A DNA stretch of 34,955 bases from Actinomycetota bacterium (GTDB taxonomy: Bacteria; Actinomycetota; Acidimicrobiia; Acidimicrobiales; Acidimicrobilacustridaceae), in assembly GCA_016185305.1 (NCBI GenBank), contig JACPNV010000030.1, forward strand, positions 1 through 34,955, given 5' to 3'. Below the pieces are notes generated by a model. The model ran no database searches. It was given only the letters and a program-made list of their open reading frames with translations, and had not been told where the DNA came from. Shown in pieces: positions 1-8,794 of the stretch (positions are counted from its first letter, which is position 1; every line of letters starts with the position of its first letter). The position numbers were made by a program, and so were the translations under genes.

Positions 1-3000
1 CGACGTCGTTGTTCGGATCGCTCGACGCGTCGACGAACCGCACGACCTGTCCCTCCCGTGCCGTCACGAAGTCGCGGGCGATGGCGGCGGTCGGCGGGAG
101 AGGGTTGTCGGTGCAGTCGGAGGGGGGGAGCTGGAGGTCGTCCGCGGTCATGTTCGGATCGGTCGTGATCGTGGCGATGACGCGGAACTTCGACCATGCC
201 TCGCCGTCGTTGCGCCAGTCGGGGCTGACGACGTCGTGGGGCGGGAACGGGTAGGCGGCTCGAGCGCTGCACCACTGGTAGGTGCTCCAGGTGCCGTCGG
301 GCTTGCGCTGGAACGACACCGGCTTGGTGAGATCGTCGGCGTACGCGAACGCGGAGCCCACCTCACGCTCGTCGAAGCCGAGCTGGTTGAAGCTGTACAA
401 AGGGTCGCACGTGAGGGTGCCGACGCGGCAGTCGGTATCGCTCGGGCCTTCGGTGTACTCGTACCCCACCGCGCTGATGTCGGCCAGGTTGTTGGCCACG
501 ACCCGGTCGTCGGTGATGTCGAGCCAGGTGTTGGCGAGGACCTGCGGATCTTTCGGGCTGCCGTCGGGGTTGTAATAGTCCGCCACGAGGTTGTCGGTCA
601 GTTGCGCCCGCCTCACCTCGTCGCAGCAGGCCGGCACGCGTTTGGTTCCGGTGCCGCTGCCACCGAGGTCATTCGTCCACTCGTAGTCGATCGTGCCCTC
701 GTTCACGGCCTCGTCGACGAACACACCTGATCGCCCGTCGTCGCCGCCGGGGTACGGCGTCAGCGCGCCACGGCGCTCGGCAACCACCGGCGCGGTGCCC
801 CGGTAGTCGGTGACGATTTGACCCTGTGCGTCGGAGTAGCGATCCCTGAGGTTCCAGGAGTCGGTGTACTGCTCCCACCGGTAGATCAGCCGCGGCCCGC
901 GGTCGACCGCGACATTGGTCTTGGCGGTGACCACTTGCGGCGGCGTTCCCGGAACGCCCTCGACCGTGATCTCGGCGAGCACGACGACCTTCTCGTCGGC
1001 TGCGCCTGCGGTCAGGTCGACGGTGGCCCGCCCGCTCTTGTCGGTCGTGCCCGCCGGCGCCGACAGCGTCGAGGTTGCCGGCGTCCCGTCCTCCCGCTCG
1101 ACCCTGAACGCCACGCGCTCGGCCTCGACCGGCTTGCCGTCACAACGCAGGAAGGTGGCATTGACCGCAGTGCTGTCGCCGCCGCCGCTCCACAGCGCGG
1201 GGTCGGCGGCCTGCAGCTCGACGCGGGGGACACAGAGGTCGACGCGCTTGTCGTCGCCGTACTTCAGCGATGTGAGCTCGAGCGCCGACTCGACGGTCGT
1301 GCCGTTGACGTCGGCCCGGCCCACGACCTCGATCTGCGAGGCGGCGTCGTCGGTGGGAACCGTGATGATGCCGGCCCCGCCGCGCTGGTCGATCGTGCCG
1401 GTGATCATCTTGCCGTCGGGCCCGTACTTGACCGAGACGTCGACCTTGCCGGCTCCCGCGGCGAACAGGGCGTCGGCGCGCACCTCGAGGTCACCGGAGC
1501 GGAGCAGCGCCGGCAGGTCCTCTTTCACCCAGCCTCCGGAGGTCTCGAACGATCGCTGGAGCATCCCGAGGTCGCTCAGCGACTCGGAGGTGTCGTTGCC
1601 GAAACCGATCGGCGCGGTGCGCAGCGGGTCGAGGAACCCGTCGCCGTTCAGGTCGAACCGGGAGAAGTTCTGTTCGGTGGCCTGGCAGTCACCGGCTGCG
1701 AGCATGACGCAGCGATCCTGGTTGAGGTCCTTCTTGGGGTGGCGTGCGTCGCCGTCGAGGGAGATGGCCGACTGTGTCGGGCAGTTGGTGAACGCCGGGT
1801 TCCCGCCGATGACGCACCACTGGAGCCAGGCGTCACGGAAGCGCCGGAAGTCTCGCATGTCGACCCGGCCGTCGGGCGAGGACTGCAACTGGGCACCGTC
1901 GATCTGGTTGCCCGTGACTTCGTCGGCGGTCTCCGCGCCTCCTTGCGAGCGCACGATCCGACGGTTGCCGTCGAGGGACGGGTCGTTGAGGTCAGCCATG
2001 TCGCGCGCGCCGTTCGGCAGCCGGAGCAAGGCCGCGTACGCGTCGATGCGCGGTCCGACGCTTTCGTTGGTGTCACCCCGGGCGCTCTTGACGATCACGT
2101 CGCGCACCTGGCCGACCGACAGCGACGGTTCGTACGCGACGAGGTACCCCGCGAGCGCGGATACGTGGGGCGTCGCCATCGAGGTACCGCTGTAGAGCGC
2201 GTACCCGGATGGATCGACGTTGGTCGGAACGGTGCTCAGGACGTCGGTTCCGGTGGCCGACACGTCGGCGTTCACGTGAGAGAACTTCGATCGCTCGTTG
2301 GCCCGGTCGACCGAACCGACCGTGAGGATCGGGAGCTCGTCGGCGGTGTTCCAGTTCGTCTCGGCCCAACCGAACGCATACACGCGCCGGGTGTCGAGCT
2401 TGGTGAACGTCGAGCCGGTCGGGCACGTGGCGCCCTGGGACTCTGAGGTAGCGCCGTTCGGATTGGACACGTTCGTCGCGCTCTCGCACATGCGGCCGCT
2501 GTAGTTCCCCGCCGCCGCGGCGATGAGGACGTTCTTCTGCGATGCGTACCGCGCCACCTTTCGCATCAAAGCGCCTTCGAACGCGACTTCGCGGAGGAAG
2601 CCGTCCTCGGTGTTCGGCGTGCACGGCCCCGTGCCGGACGCGTCGTCGCCGACGCCGGGGCCGCACGTGCGCCCGGCCCAGATCCGCGGCCAGGCCAGGA
2701 AGCCCGCCTCGACCGAGAACTGCACCGACGTCGCGCTGTAGTTCATCACCCGAAGGTCGGGGAACTTCCCGCCCGCGCGCTTCTGCTCGAGGATCGCTGA
2801 CCAGAGCGCGTACGTGCCGCCGGTGGCCGCGCCGGGCGTGTTGCGCTGCAGGGCATCGCGTTCGGGCCGGGGGAACGATCCGCCCCAACCGACCACCGAC
2901 AGGCGCGCCACCGGGTTACCGCCACTCACGCCCAACGATCGTGTGGGGTTCGACTCGGAGAGGTTGTCCCACAACGCACCGATCGTGCCCGCGACGTGGG

Positions 3001-4036
3001 TGCCGTGGTCGGCCTCGCTCGTGTTCGCCGTGCACCCGACGACCACCGCGTAGCACAGCTCGACCCCAGCATCGGGAAGGTCGGGTTGACGCTCGAAGCC
3101 GCCGTCGTACACCACCGTCTGGGCCGGCGAGCCGCGCTGGCGGGTCACGTCGAGGAGGTTCCAGGCGCCGGGGAACCGGCCGGCCTCAAGCCCGGCGTTC
3201 CCGCCCGTGCCGGTCGGGACGGTCGGCGCGCCGGAGCCACCCAGCCGCGCGTCATCCCATGCCCACTCGCGGGGCGCGCTCTGCATGGCGTCTTCGGGTT
3301 GGCGGGGGATGACGTCGGTGCCCATCAGCCGATCGTGGAACGCCGCTTCGACCGCCGGGTTCCGGCGCAGCACCTCGACGGCTGTGTCGATGGGGCCGAA
3401 CTGGCCGGGACCGTCGTCGGCCGCCTGGACGACGACGGTGCCGAGTCCAGGCACGGTGCCGATGACCGAGACGCCGGCCTCGGCCAATGCGGCGTTGGCG
3501 TCGGCGACGGTTGCGGTGTCGGCGAACGCCACCACCGCTCGGGTTCGCGACGCGACGACGGCGAGGGTCGGGTGGTCGTCGAAGTCGAGAACCGGGGGGA
3601 TCTTGATCAGCGGCAGCCCGCCGCCCGCGATAGGTGTGCCCGGGTCACCGGGGAGGTCGAGCAGCGACACGACCGCCAGCCCGACGTGCTGCGCGTTGCC
3701 GACCGAACGGAACAAGAAGGACCCCGGCGCGCCGATGGCCATCGCGTAGGCGCCGCCGGATGGGATCGGTCCCGAGTCGAAGGTGCCGTCGTCGGCGCTC
3801 ACCGTGTGGACCTGCCCGGTGTCGTTGGTGAACCGAACCGTCTGGTTGACGGTGAGGGTGAACGATGCCGGCGAGAAGCCCGCGTCGGTGATCGAGACGT
3901 CGATGGGTGCCGGCACGGGACGGGCACGCGGGGACACGTCCTCGGCATTGGCCGGCCGCACCGGCAACGCGAGCGTGAGGGCCAGTGCCAGCGCCGAGAC
4001 GATGGCGCGCACTGCGAGTCGGGGGCGCCGTCTCAC
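1..4036 (-). CDS. Secreted subtilisin-like (S8) serine protease, C-terminus beyond the left edge
   Basis: The frame is open from a GTG at 4036 to the left edge (1345 residues visible), so the C-terminus is missing. The start is followed by an Arg-rich n-region, a Leu/Ala core and ANA, a classic Sec signal peptide of about 31 residues. Next come a plastocyanin-like domain (about 40-135) and an I9-like propeptide region (about 170-260). The catalytic domain (about 300-660) shows Asp311 in VYDGGF, His344 in HGTHVAG, oxyanion Asn511 in AAGNYSG and Ser619 in SGTSMATPH, so the triad is complete. After it lie two calcium-loop, dockerin-like motifs (DGRVDMRDF from 722 and DLNGDGFLD from 795), beta-rich regions and the start of a PKD-like domain (about 1310). 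It is expected to degrade proteins outside the cell or at the surface. The cupredoxin-like domain has Ser where the usual copper Cys sits. No strong Shine-Dalgarno precedes 4036; a GTG at 4012 is an alternative but would shorten the signal n-region. Confidence 0.9.
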   Translation of the reverse strand, partial: MRRRPRLAVRAIVSALALALTLALPVRPANAEDVSPRARPVPAPIDVSITDAGFSPASFTLTVNQTVRFTNDTGQVHTVSADDGTFDSGPIPSGGAYAMAIGAPGSFLFRSVGNAQHVGLAVVSLLDLPGDPGTPIAGGGLPLIKIPPVLDFDDHPTLAVVASRTRAVVAFADTATVADANAALAEAGVSVIGTVPGLGTVVVQAADDGPGQFGPIDTAVEVLRRNPAVEAAFHDRLMGTDVIPRQPEDAMQSAPREWAWDDARLGGSGAPTVPTGTGGNAGLEAGRFPGAWNLLDVTRQRGSPAQTVVYDGGFERQPDLPDAGVELCYAVVVGCTANTSEADHGTHVAGTIGALWDNLSESNPTRSLGVSGGNPVARLSVVGWGGSFPRPERDALQRNTPGAATGGTYALWSAILEQKRAGGKFPDLRVMNYSATSVQFSVEAGFLAWPRIWAGRTCGPGVGDDASGTGPCTPNTEDGFLREVAFEGALMRKVARYASQKNVLIAAAAGNYSGRMCESATNVSNPNGATSESQGATCPTGSTFTKLDTRRVYAFGWAETNWNTADELPILTVGSVDRANERSKFSHVNADVSATGTDVLSTVPTNVDPSGYALYSGTSMATPHVSALAGYLVAYEPSLSVGQVRDVIVKSARGDTNESVGPRIDAYAALLRLPNGARDMADLNDPSLDGNRRIVRSQGGAETADEVTGNQIDGAQLQSSPDGRVDMRDFRRFRDAWLQWCVIGGNPAFTNCPTQSAISLDGDARHPKKDLNQDRCVMLAAGDCQATEQNFSRFDLNGDGFLDPLRTAPIGFGNDTSESLSDLGMLQRSFETSGGWVKEDLPALLRSGDLEVRADALFAAGAGKVDVSVKYGPDGKMITGTIDQRGGAGIITVPTDDAASQIEVVGRADVNGTTVESALELTSLKYGDDKRVDLCVPRVELQAADPALWSGGGDSTAVNATFLRCDGKPVEAERVAFRVEREDGTPATSTLSAPAGTTDKSGRATVDLTAGAADEKVVVLAEITVEGVPGTPPQVVTAKTNVAVDRGPRLIYRWEQYTDSWNLRDRYSDAQGQIVTDYRGTAPVVAERRGALTPYPGGDDGRSGVFVDEAVNEGTIDYEWTNDLGGSGTGTKRVPACCDEVRRAQLTDNLVADYYNPDGSPKDPQVLANTWLDITDDRVVANNLADISAVGYEYTEGPSDTDCRVGTLTCDPLYSFNQLGFDEREVGSAFAYADDLTKPVSFQRKPDGTWSTYQWCSARAAYPFPPHDVVSPDWRNDGEAWSKFRVIATITTDPNMTADDLQLPPSDCTDNPLPPTAAIARDFVTAREGQVVRFVDASSDPNNDV

Positions 4037-4169
4037 CGGTTGGCGCGAACTTCGTGAAGCCGGTGCGGGAGCGCTTGGGGCGGCGGAGGGACATGGCGGG
4101 CCATGGAGCAACGGTCGCGCCGTGCGTCCTCCACGTCATCGGCAACGAGTACCTATCTGTGAGGTGGCG

Positions 4170-4361
4170 ATGGGCCACGCGGCTTGCAGTCGGCCAGGGA
4201 CTGAGTCGGCCGCCAGCGCGGAGATCTTCGACAAGGCCGGGCTCGGTCCTGTCACCGTCGCGTCGTTGCCCGCCCCCGGCGCCGCCGCGTGGGACACGCT
4301 TCCCGCCTACAAAGGCTACCGCGTCAAGGGGGTCTTGCCGCAAGCGACCGGACCGTGCTGA
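4170..4361 (+). CDS. Possible small hypothetical protein (63 aa)
   Basis: An ATG at 4170 lies five bases after a GAGG ribosome-binding site and opens a 63-codon frame whose third codon positions are mostly G or C, like real genes here. It contains AEIFDKAGLGPVTVASLP and ends PQATGPC. I recognise no family, and no signal peptide or membrane segment is visible. It sits alone in the 383-base gap between the protease (leftward) and the FAD hydroxylase (rightward), so it may instead be a gene remnant or chance coding bias. The rest of this gap (4037-4169 and 4362-4419) shows no other gene, and I saw no convincing promoter motif. Confidence 0.35.
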   Translation: MGHAACSRPGTESAASAEIFDKAGLGPVTVASLPAPGAAAWDTLPAYKGYRVKGVLPQATGPC

Positions 4362-4419
4362 GAATGAGGCCCGCTCCTCGCGCAACCTCGCGCAGAGCCT
4401 GAACATCTGGAGGTGTGGG

Positions 4420-5910
4420 ATGGCTGGAGTGCGGTCGAGCGAGCGTGCGGTGGTGATCGCAGGTGGCGGTCCGACGGGCTTGATGCTGGCCGCCGAGCTG
4501 ACGTTGGCCGGCATCGATGTCGTCGTCGTCGAACGGCGCGCCAACCAAAGCCTCGGTGGCTCGCGTTCGGGTGGTCTGCACGCCCGCACGATCGAGGTGC
4601 TCGATCAGCGCGGCGTCGCGGAGCGGTTCCTCGCGGAAGGCCAGCCCCATCCCGCCGTGGGCTACGCGTACAACCCACTCGACATCAGCGACTTCCCCAC
4701 GCGCCACAACTACGTGCTCGCGCTTTGGCAGCGCGACACCGAACGCATCCTCGCGGGCTGGGTCGACGAGCTCGGCGTTCGGATGCTCCGCAGCCTCGAG
4801 GTGGTCGGGTTCTCGCAAGAAGGGGAGGGTGTCAACGTCGAGCTGTCCGATGGCACGACGCTGCGTGCGGCCTACCTCGTCGGGTGCGATGGTGGGCGCA
4901 GCCTGGTGCGGAAGGTCGCCGGCATCGAGTTTCCGGGCTTGGACCCCTCAGCCAGTTGGATCATCGGCGAGGTCGAGATGCGCGAGCAGCCCGAGATCGG
5001 CACCCGCCGAGAGGGCGGCGGCATCGGCCCGGTGAACCGCCTCGAAGGGGGCGGGCCATACGGCGTCGTGCTGCGAGAGAGGGACGTCGAGCACGATAGC
5101 GATCCGACGTTTGACGACCTGCGCGAGGCCCTCGTCGCGGTGTACGGCTCGGACTTCGGAGCCCACACCGCGACGCAGCTCTCCCGCTTCACCGACGTAT
5201 CACGCCAGGCCGCGTCCTATCGCGCCGGCCGCGTGCTGCTGGCCGGTGACGCCGCGCACGTGCATCCGCCGCAGGGCGGACAGGGCCTCAACGTGGGCGC
5301 GCAGGACGCGATGAACCTCGGGTGGAAGCTCGCGCAGGTGGTCAAGGGGACATCGCCCGACGGCCTGCTCGACACCTACTTCGACGAGCGTCACCCGGTC
5401 GGGGCGCGGGTGCTGCACAACACCAGTGCGCAGGTCGCGCTGGCGACACCCGACGACCGGCACGAGGCCCTCCGCGAGACGATGGCCGAACTGCTCGCCA
5501 TGGACGAGCCTCGCAAGCGCACTGCCGCGATGCTGTCCGGCCTCGACATCCACTACGACTTCGGTGACGGACACCCGCTGCTCGGGCGCCGAATGCCTGA
5601 CCTCGACCTCGGGACTGCGGTCGGCCCGACGCGCGTCTATGAGCTGTTGCACGACGCGCGGCCCGTGTTGCTGAACCTCGGTGAGCCTGGTGCCTTCGAC
5701 ATCACGCCGTGGACCGATCGAGTTCAGTTGGTCGACGCGCGCTGCAACGGCAGGTGGGAGCTCCCGACCGTCGGCGAGGTGGACGCGCCGAGCGCGGTGT
5801 TGATCCGCCCCGACGGACACGTCGCCTGGGCGGGAGTGCTCACCGACCCCGAGCTGCCGAGCGCGCTCTCGAAGTGGTTCGGAGAGGCCACGACCGGTCA
5901 CCAGCCTTGA
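4420..5910 (+). CDS. FAD-dependent aromatic hydroxylase (group A flavoprotein monooxygenase)
   Basis: This 496-residue protein belongs to the PheA/TfdB/UbiH-type flavoprotein monooxygenases, which use FAD, NAD(P)H and O2 to hydroxylate phenolic or polyketide rings. Seen directly are the Rossmann FAD motif AGGGPTGLMLA (residues 14-24), the DG motif in VGCDGGRSLVR, and the second FAD motif GDAAHVHPPQGGQGLN with Asp277. The thioredoxin-like C-terminal part (HPLLGRRMPDLDL onward) resembles polyketide hydroxylases and rifampicin monooxygenase. The ATG at 4420 was chosen because a GGAGGTG box precedes it and the FAD motif falls at the expected place; the frame extends further upstream without support. 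It overlaps the convergent GAP-family gene by 13 bases and has no pathway partner, so a detoxification role is only a guess. Confidence 0.88.
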   Translation: MAGVRSSERAVVIAGGGPTGLMLAAELTLAGIDVVVVERRANQSLGGSRSGGLHARTIEVLDQRGVAERFLAEGQPHPAVGYAYNPLDISDFPTRHNYVLALWQRDTERILAGWVDELGVRMLRSLEVVGFSQEGEGVNVELSDGTTLRAAYLVGCDGGRSLVRKVAGIEFPGLDPSASWIIGEVEMREQPEIGTRREGGGIGPVNRLEGGGPYGVVLRERDVEHDSDPTFDDLREALVAVYGSDFGAHTATQLSRFTDVSRQAASYRAGRVLLAGDAAHVHPPQGGQGLNVGAQDAMNLGWKLAQVVKGTSPDGLLDTYFDERHPVGARVLHNTSAQVALATPDDRHEALRETMAELLAMDEPRKRTAAMLSGLDIHYDFGDGHPLLGRRMPDLDLGTAVGPTRVYELLHDARPVLLNLGEPGAFDITPWTDRVQLVDARCNGRWELPTVGEVDAPSAVLIRPDGHVAWAGVLTDPELPSALSKWFGEATTGHQP

Positions 5911-6569
5911 AGGCCTTTGCCGATCAGGACGACGCCGAAGAAGGCGAACAGCACCGCCATGACGGCGGTGTTGTTCTGCGCCAGCCAGCTCTTCCAGCCG
6001 TCCAGGACAGGCCGGGCGCGATCGCCCAGGGCGACTGCGACGACGAGCGGGGCCCCGACGCCAATCGCGGCGGTGACGGCGTACACCACGACGAGCGCGA
6101 CTGTTCCGCTGCGGGGAAGTTCGGCCGAGCCGATCGCCACTGCGGCCGCGAAGCCCACCGCCAGGTTCTTGGGATTGACGGCTCCGACCATGGCGCCGAC
6201 GGCGAGTGATCTTCCGGGTGCGAACGTCGAGAGTCCGTCCATCCACTTCGGCATGGTGGTATCTCCTCCGGACTTGGGACGCCGGCGGAACCGGTGGCCC
6301 GCGCCGACCAGCAGCAGAGCACCGAGCGCGATCCTGACCGCCGACGCGGCCTTGGTCGGCCCCGAGCCCGCGGCGAGATCTTGCGTGCCGGCGACCGCGA
6401 CAAGGACTCCCGATACGGCGCCCACCCCGACCAGGAACCCGGCGAGGTACGCGGCGGCATTGGGGACGGGCCGTTTGGTGAACAGGAGCAGGATCTCGAC
6501 CATGATCGGGACGGGTGAGATCGTCACTGCGACGGCGAAGGGCAGGATCTCGCCCAAGGTGCTGGTCAC
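5898..6569 (-). CDS. GAP/Sap-family polytopic membrane protein
   Basis: This 223-residue protein is almost entirely hydrophobic, with about six membrane helices. It opens with ILPFAVAVTISPVPIMVEILLL and has a second half-repeat around AVGAMVGAVNPKNLAVGF. The pattern, especially the SPxPI motif in helix 1 and NPKN in the second half, matches the GAP family (Sap, sulfolipid-addressing protein), a branch of the LysE-type exporter superfamily. In mycobacteria these proteins help bring glycolipids to the surface; the substrate here is unknown. The GTG start at 6569 has AGGA about eight bases upstream. It is divergent from the sugar-nucleotide locus across 246 bases and convergent with the hydroxylase. 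Confidence 0.8.
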   Translation of the reverse strand: MTSTLGEILPFAVAVTISPVPIMVEILLLFTKRPVPNAAAYLAGFLVGVGAVSGVLVAVAGTQDLAAGSGPTKAASAVRIALGALLLVGAGHRFRRRPKSGGDTTMPKWMDGLSTFAPGRSLAVGAMVGAVNPKNLAVGFAAAVAIGSAELPRSGTVALVVVYAVTAAIGVGAPLVVAVALGDRARPVLDGWKSWLAQNNTAVMAVLFAFFGVVLIGKGLQGW

Positions 6570-6753
6570 TCGATGGTTCCTGTCGGTCGGTGGGTGGGCG
6601 GCGGGCGCCCCGAGAACGTCGCCGATCTTGGCACCTGCGGCGTCGAGTCCTCAGTGCTCCCCAAATTGGTGAGCGCCTCGCAACCGCGTGCGAGATTGCC
6701 GCCACCCGACGCCGCGGCACGGTGACGCGTCGTCTCGCTGACCAACGTTCCTC

Positions 6754-6759
6754 TACAAT
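6754..6759 (+). promoter_or_regulatory. Candidate -10 element for the sugar-nucleotide operon
   Basis: TACAAT matches five of six bases of the sigma-70-type -10 consensus and lies about 57 bases before the GTG of the UDP-sugar dehydrogenase. No clear -35 box is seen at normal spacing. The remainder of the 246-base gap between the divergent genes shows no other structure. Confidence 0.35.
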
Positions 6760-6815
6760 CGCCGGCTTCGACCGTTCGTGCCGCTCGCGGCGCGACGGTC
6801 CTCAAGGAGGAAGAC

Positions 6816-8009
6816 GTGCCGAGTGACGAGTCGGTGGCCATCATCGGTGGATGTGGGCGCGCCGGGTTGCCTCTGGGCATCACGCTGGCCCACGAAGGCT
6901 TGCCGACCGTCCTCGTCGACATCAACCAGTCCGCCGTCGACCTCGTCAATCAGGGCCTGGTGCCCTTCGCGGAGAACGGCGCTGCTGAGATGCTCGAGGA
7001 CACCGTGGGCACCACCTTGCGTGCGACCACCGATGCGAAAGCCGTGGCCGATGTCGAGTTCGTCATCATCGTCATCGGCACCCCCGTCGACGAACATCTC
7101 AACCCAGATCCACAAGCGGTGACGAGGGCTATCGAGGCCTTCGCCGACCATCTTCGTGACGGCCAGTGCCTGATCCTTCGTTCAACCCTCTATCCCGGCG
7201 TCACCGAATTGGTCCGGCAACTCATCGATCGTCTCGGTTTGCAGATCGATGTTGCCTTCTGCCCAGAACGCATAGCCGAAGGCAAGGCCATGACCGAGTT
7301 GTACGAGCTACCCCAGATCGTCGCGGCGCGCACCGATGCCGCCGCGGCTCGGGCCGAAGGCTTGTTCCGTCACCTCACCGACAAGATCATCTTTTTGAAC
7401 CCTGAAGAAGCCGAACTGGCCAAGCTCTTCACCAACACCTGGCGATACATCCGCTTTGCCATCGCCAACCAGCTGTTCATGATCGCCAACGATCACGGCC
7501 TCGACTACGAGCGCATTCGCTCGGCCATGCGGGACGACTATCCCCGCGCGGCTGACCTGCCGGCTGCCGGGTTCGCTGCCGGGCCTTGCCTGTTCAAGGA
7601 CACCATGCAGCTCGCGGCGTTCAACAACAACGGCTTCACCCTCGGGCACTCGGCGATGATGGTCAACGAGGGCCTTCCTCTCTACGTCGTGGCTCGCATG
7701 GAGGAGCGGTTCGGCAAGCTCACCGACAAGACCGTCGGCATCCTCGGCATGGCCTTCAAGAGCGAGAGCGACGACCGACGGTCGAGCCTGTCCTACAAGC
7801 TCAAGCGCATCCTCGGGTTCCGTGCCGCCCAGGTGCTCACCACCGACCCCCACGTCACCAACGATCCTCACCTGTTCGCCCTCGACGACGTGCTCGAACA
7901 GTCCGACCTCATCGTGATCGGCACTCCCCACGAGGCGTACAGATCGCTCAAGACCTCGCTCCCGGTGATCGATGTCTGGAACGTCACCGGCAACGGAGTC
8001 CTCATATGA
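6816..8009 (+). CDS. Nucleotide-sugar dehydrogenase (UDP-glucose/UDP-ManNAc dehydrogenase family)
   Basis: A 397-residue enzyme expected to oxidise the C6 hydroxyl of a UDP-sugar to the uronic acid with two NAD+. An N-terminal Rossmann motif (VAIIGGCGRAGLPLG, 7-21) is followed by FVIIVIGTPVDE, CPERIAEG (149-156), the central helix with Lys204 in ELAKLFTNTWRY, and the catalytic Cys258 in GPCLFKD with Lys261 and Asp262. The C-terminal UDP-binding part contains GILGMAFKSESDDRRSS. All catalytic residues of the family appear present. CPERIAEG is closer to WecC-type than UDP-glucose dehydrogenases, but the substrate cannot be fixed. The GTG start has an excellent AAGGAGGAA box. Its stop overlaps the start of the next glycosyltransferase (ATGA), so the genes are co-transcribed. 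Confidence 0.92.
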   Translation: MPSDESVAIIGGCGRAGLPLGITLAHEGLPTVLVDINQSAVDLVNQGLVPFAENGAAEMLEDTVGTTLRATTDAKAVADVEFVIIVIGTPVDEHLNPDPQAVTRAIEAFADHLRDGQCLILRSTLYPGVTELVRQLIDRLGLQIDVAFCPERIAEGKAMTELYELPQIVAARTDAAAARAEGLFRHLTDKIIFLNPEEAELAKLFTNTWRYIRFAIANQLFMIANDHGLDYERIRSAMRDDYPRAADLPAAGFAAGPCLFKDTMQLAAFNNNGFTLGHSAMMVNEGLPLYVVARMEERFGKLTDKTVGILGMAFKSESDDRRSSLSYKLKRILGFRAAQVLTTDPHVTNDPHLFALDDVLEQSDLIVIGTPHEAYRSLKTSLPVIDVWNVTGNGVLI

Positions 8010-8794
8010 ACCCTCGCGTCACGGTGATCGTCACTGCCTACAACGAGGGCGAAGAGATCGTGCCTTGCCTCGAACGCATCCTCGAAGCGGTCGAGCTCCC
8101 GTGCGAGGTGCTCGTTGTCTACGACACTCCCGATGACACCACGGCCCCCTACGTCGAGAAGTTCGCCGAATCCGACCCGCGCGTCGTGCCTACGCTCAAC
8201 ACCTATTCGCCCGGCCCGGCATGGGCCATCCGTTTCGGCATCGACCATGCCCGCTCCGATGTCGTCGTCATCACGATGGCCGACGGCTGCGACGACGCGA
8301 TGCAGATCGACTCGCTCACCCGGCTCGTCGAACGCGGGGTGGTCATCGCCGCTGCCTCGCGCTACGTCCGGGGCGGCCAGCAGATAGGAGGACCGTTCCT
8401 CAAGCGCGCCATGTCCCGATGGGCGGGCAAATCGCTCTACTGGTTCGGACGGGTCGGCACCCATGACGCCACCAACTCCTTCAAGGCGTACGACCGAGCG
8501 TTCGTGCAAGAAGTCGGGATACAGAGCGAGGCTGGTTTCGAGGTCGGGCTCGAACTGGTGGCCAAGGCTCGCCGCAAACGACTGCCTGTGGCCGAGATCC
8601 CCACCATCTGGCTCGATCGCAGCTTCGGAGTGAGCAACTTCAAACTTCTCACATGGCTTCCGCACTACTTGCACTGGTACTTCCATGCTTTGGGCCTCAC
8701 GGTCGGCTCGCCCTCTACCAGAACCGAAGAGGACTCTTACTCAGGGCCGTCCCCCACCGATCGATTGAACGAACAGCGAGACAACGCCAAATGA
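8006..8794 (+). CDS. Family 2 glycosyltransferase
   Basis: This 262-residue GT-A fold protein starts RVTVIVTAYNEGEEI, the usual GT2 N-terminus, followed by VLVVYDTPDDTT and a metal/nucleotide-binding acidic motif in ITMADGCDD. It lacks a long C-terminal membrane domain, so it is probably cytoplasmic or peripheral and transfers a sugar from a nucleotide or polyprenyl-phosphate donor. The ATG at 8006 overlaps the stop of the dehydrogenase, and its own stop overlaps the ATG of the epimerase, so translation of the three is coupled. The donor may be the uronic acid made by the upstream gene, which is inference from order. Confidence 0.88.
   Translation: MNPRVTVIVTAYNEGEEIVPCLERILEAVELPCEVLVVYDTPDDTTAPYVEKFAESDPRVVPTLNTYSPGPAWAIRFGIDHARSDVVVITMADGCDDAMQIDSLTRLVERGVVIAAASRYVRGGQQIGGPFLKRAMSRWAGKSLYWFGRVGTHDATNSFKAYDRAFVQEVGIQSEAGFEVGLELVAKARRKRLPVAEIPTIWLDRSFGVSNFKLLTWLPHYLHWYFHALGLTVGSPSTRTEEDSYSGPSPTDRLNEQRDNAK

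Noticed and set aside
818..2446. Long open frame of 542 codons on the plus strand inside the protease region
   Set aside because: It is antisense to the protease, which has a full catalytic triad and signal peptide. Its protein is Arg/Val/Gly-rich without recognisable motifs, as expected from GC-biased complementary sequence.
3645..4589. Minus-strand open frame over the protease start and the FAD-hydroxylase start
   Set aside because: It conflicts with the protease signal peptide frame and with the hydroxylase FAD motif and gives no recognisable protein.
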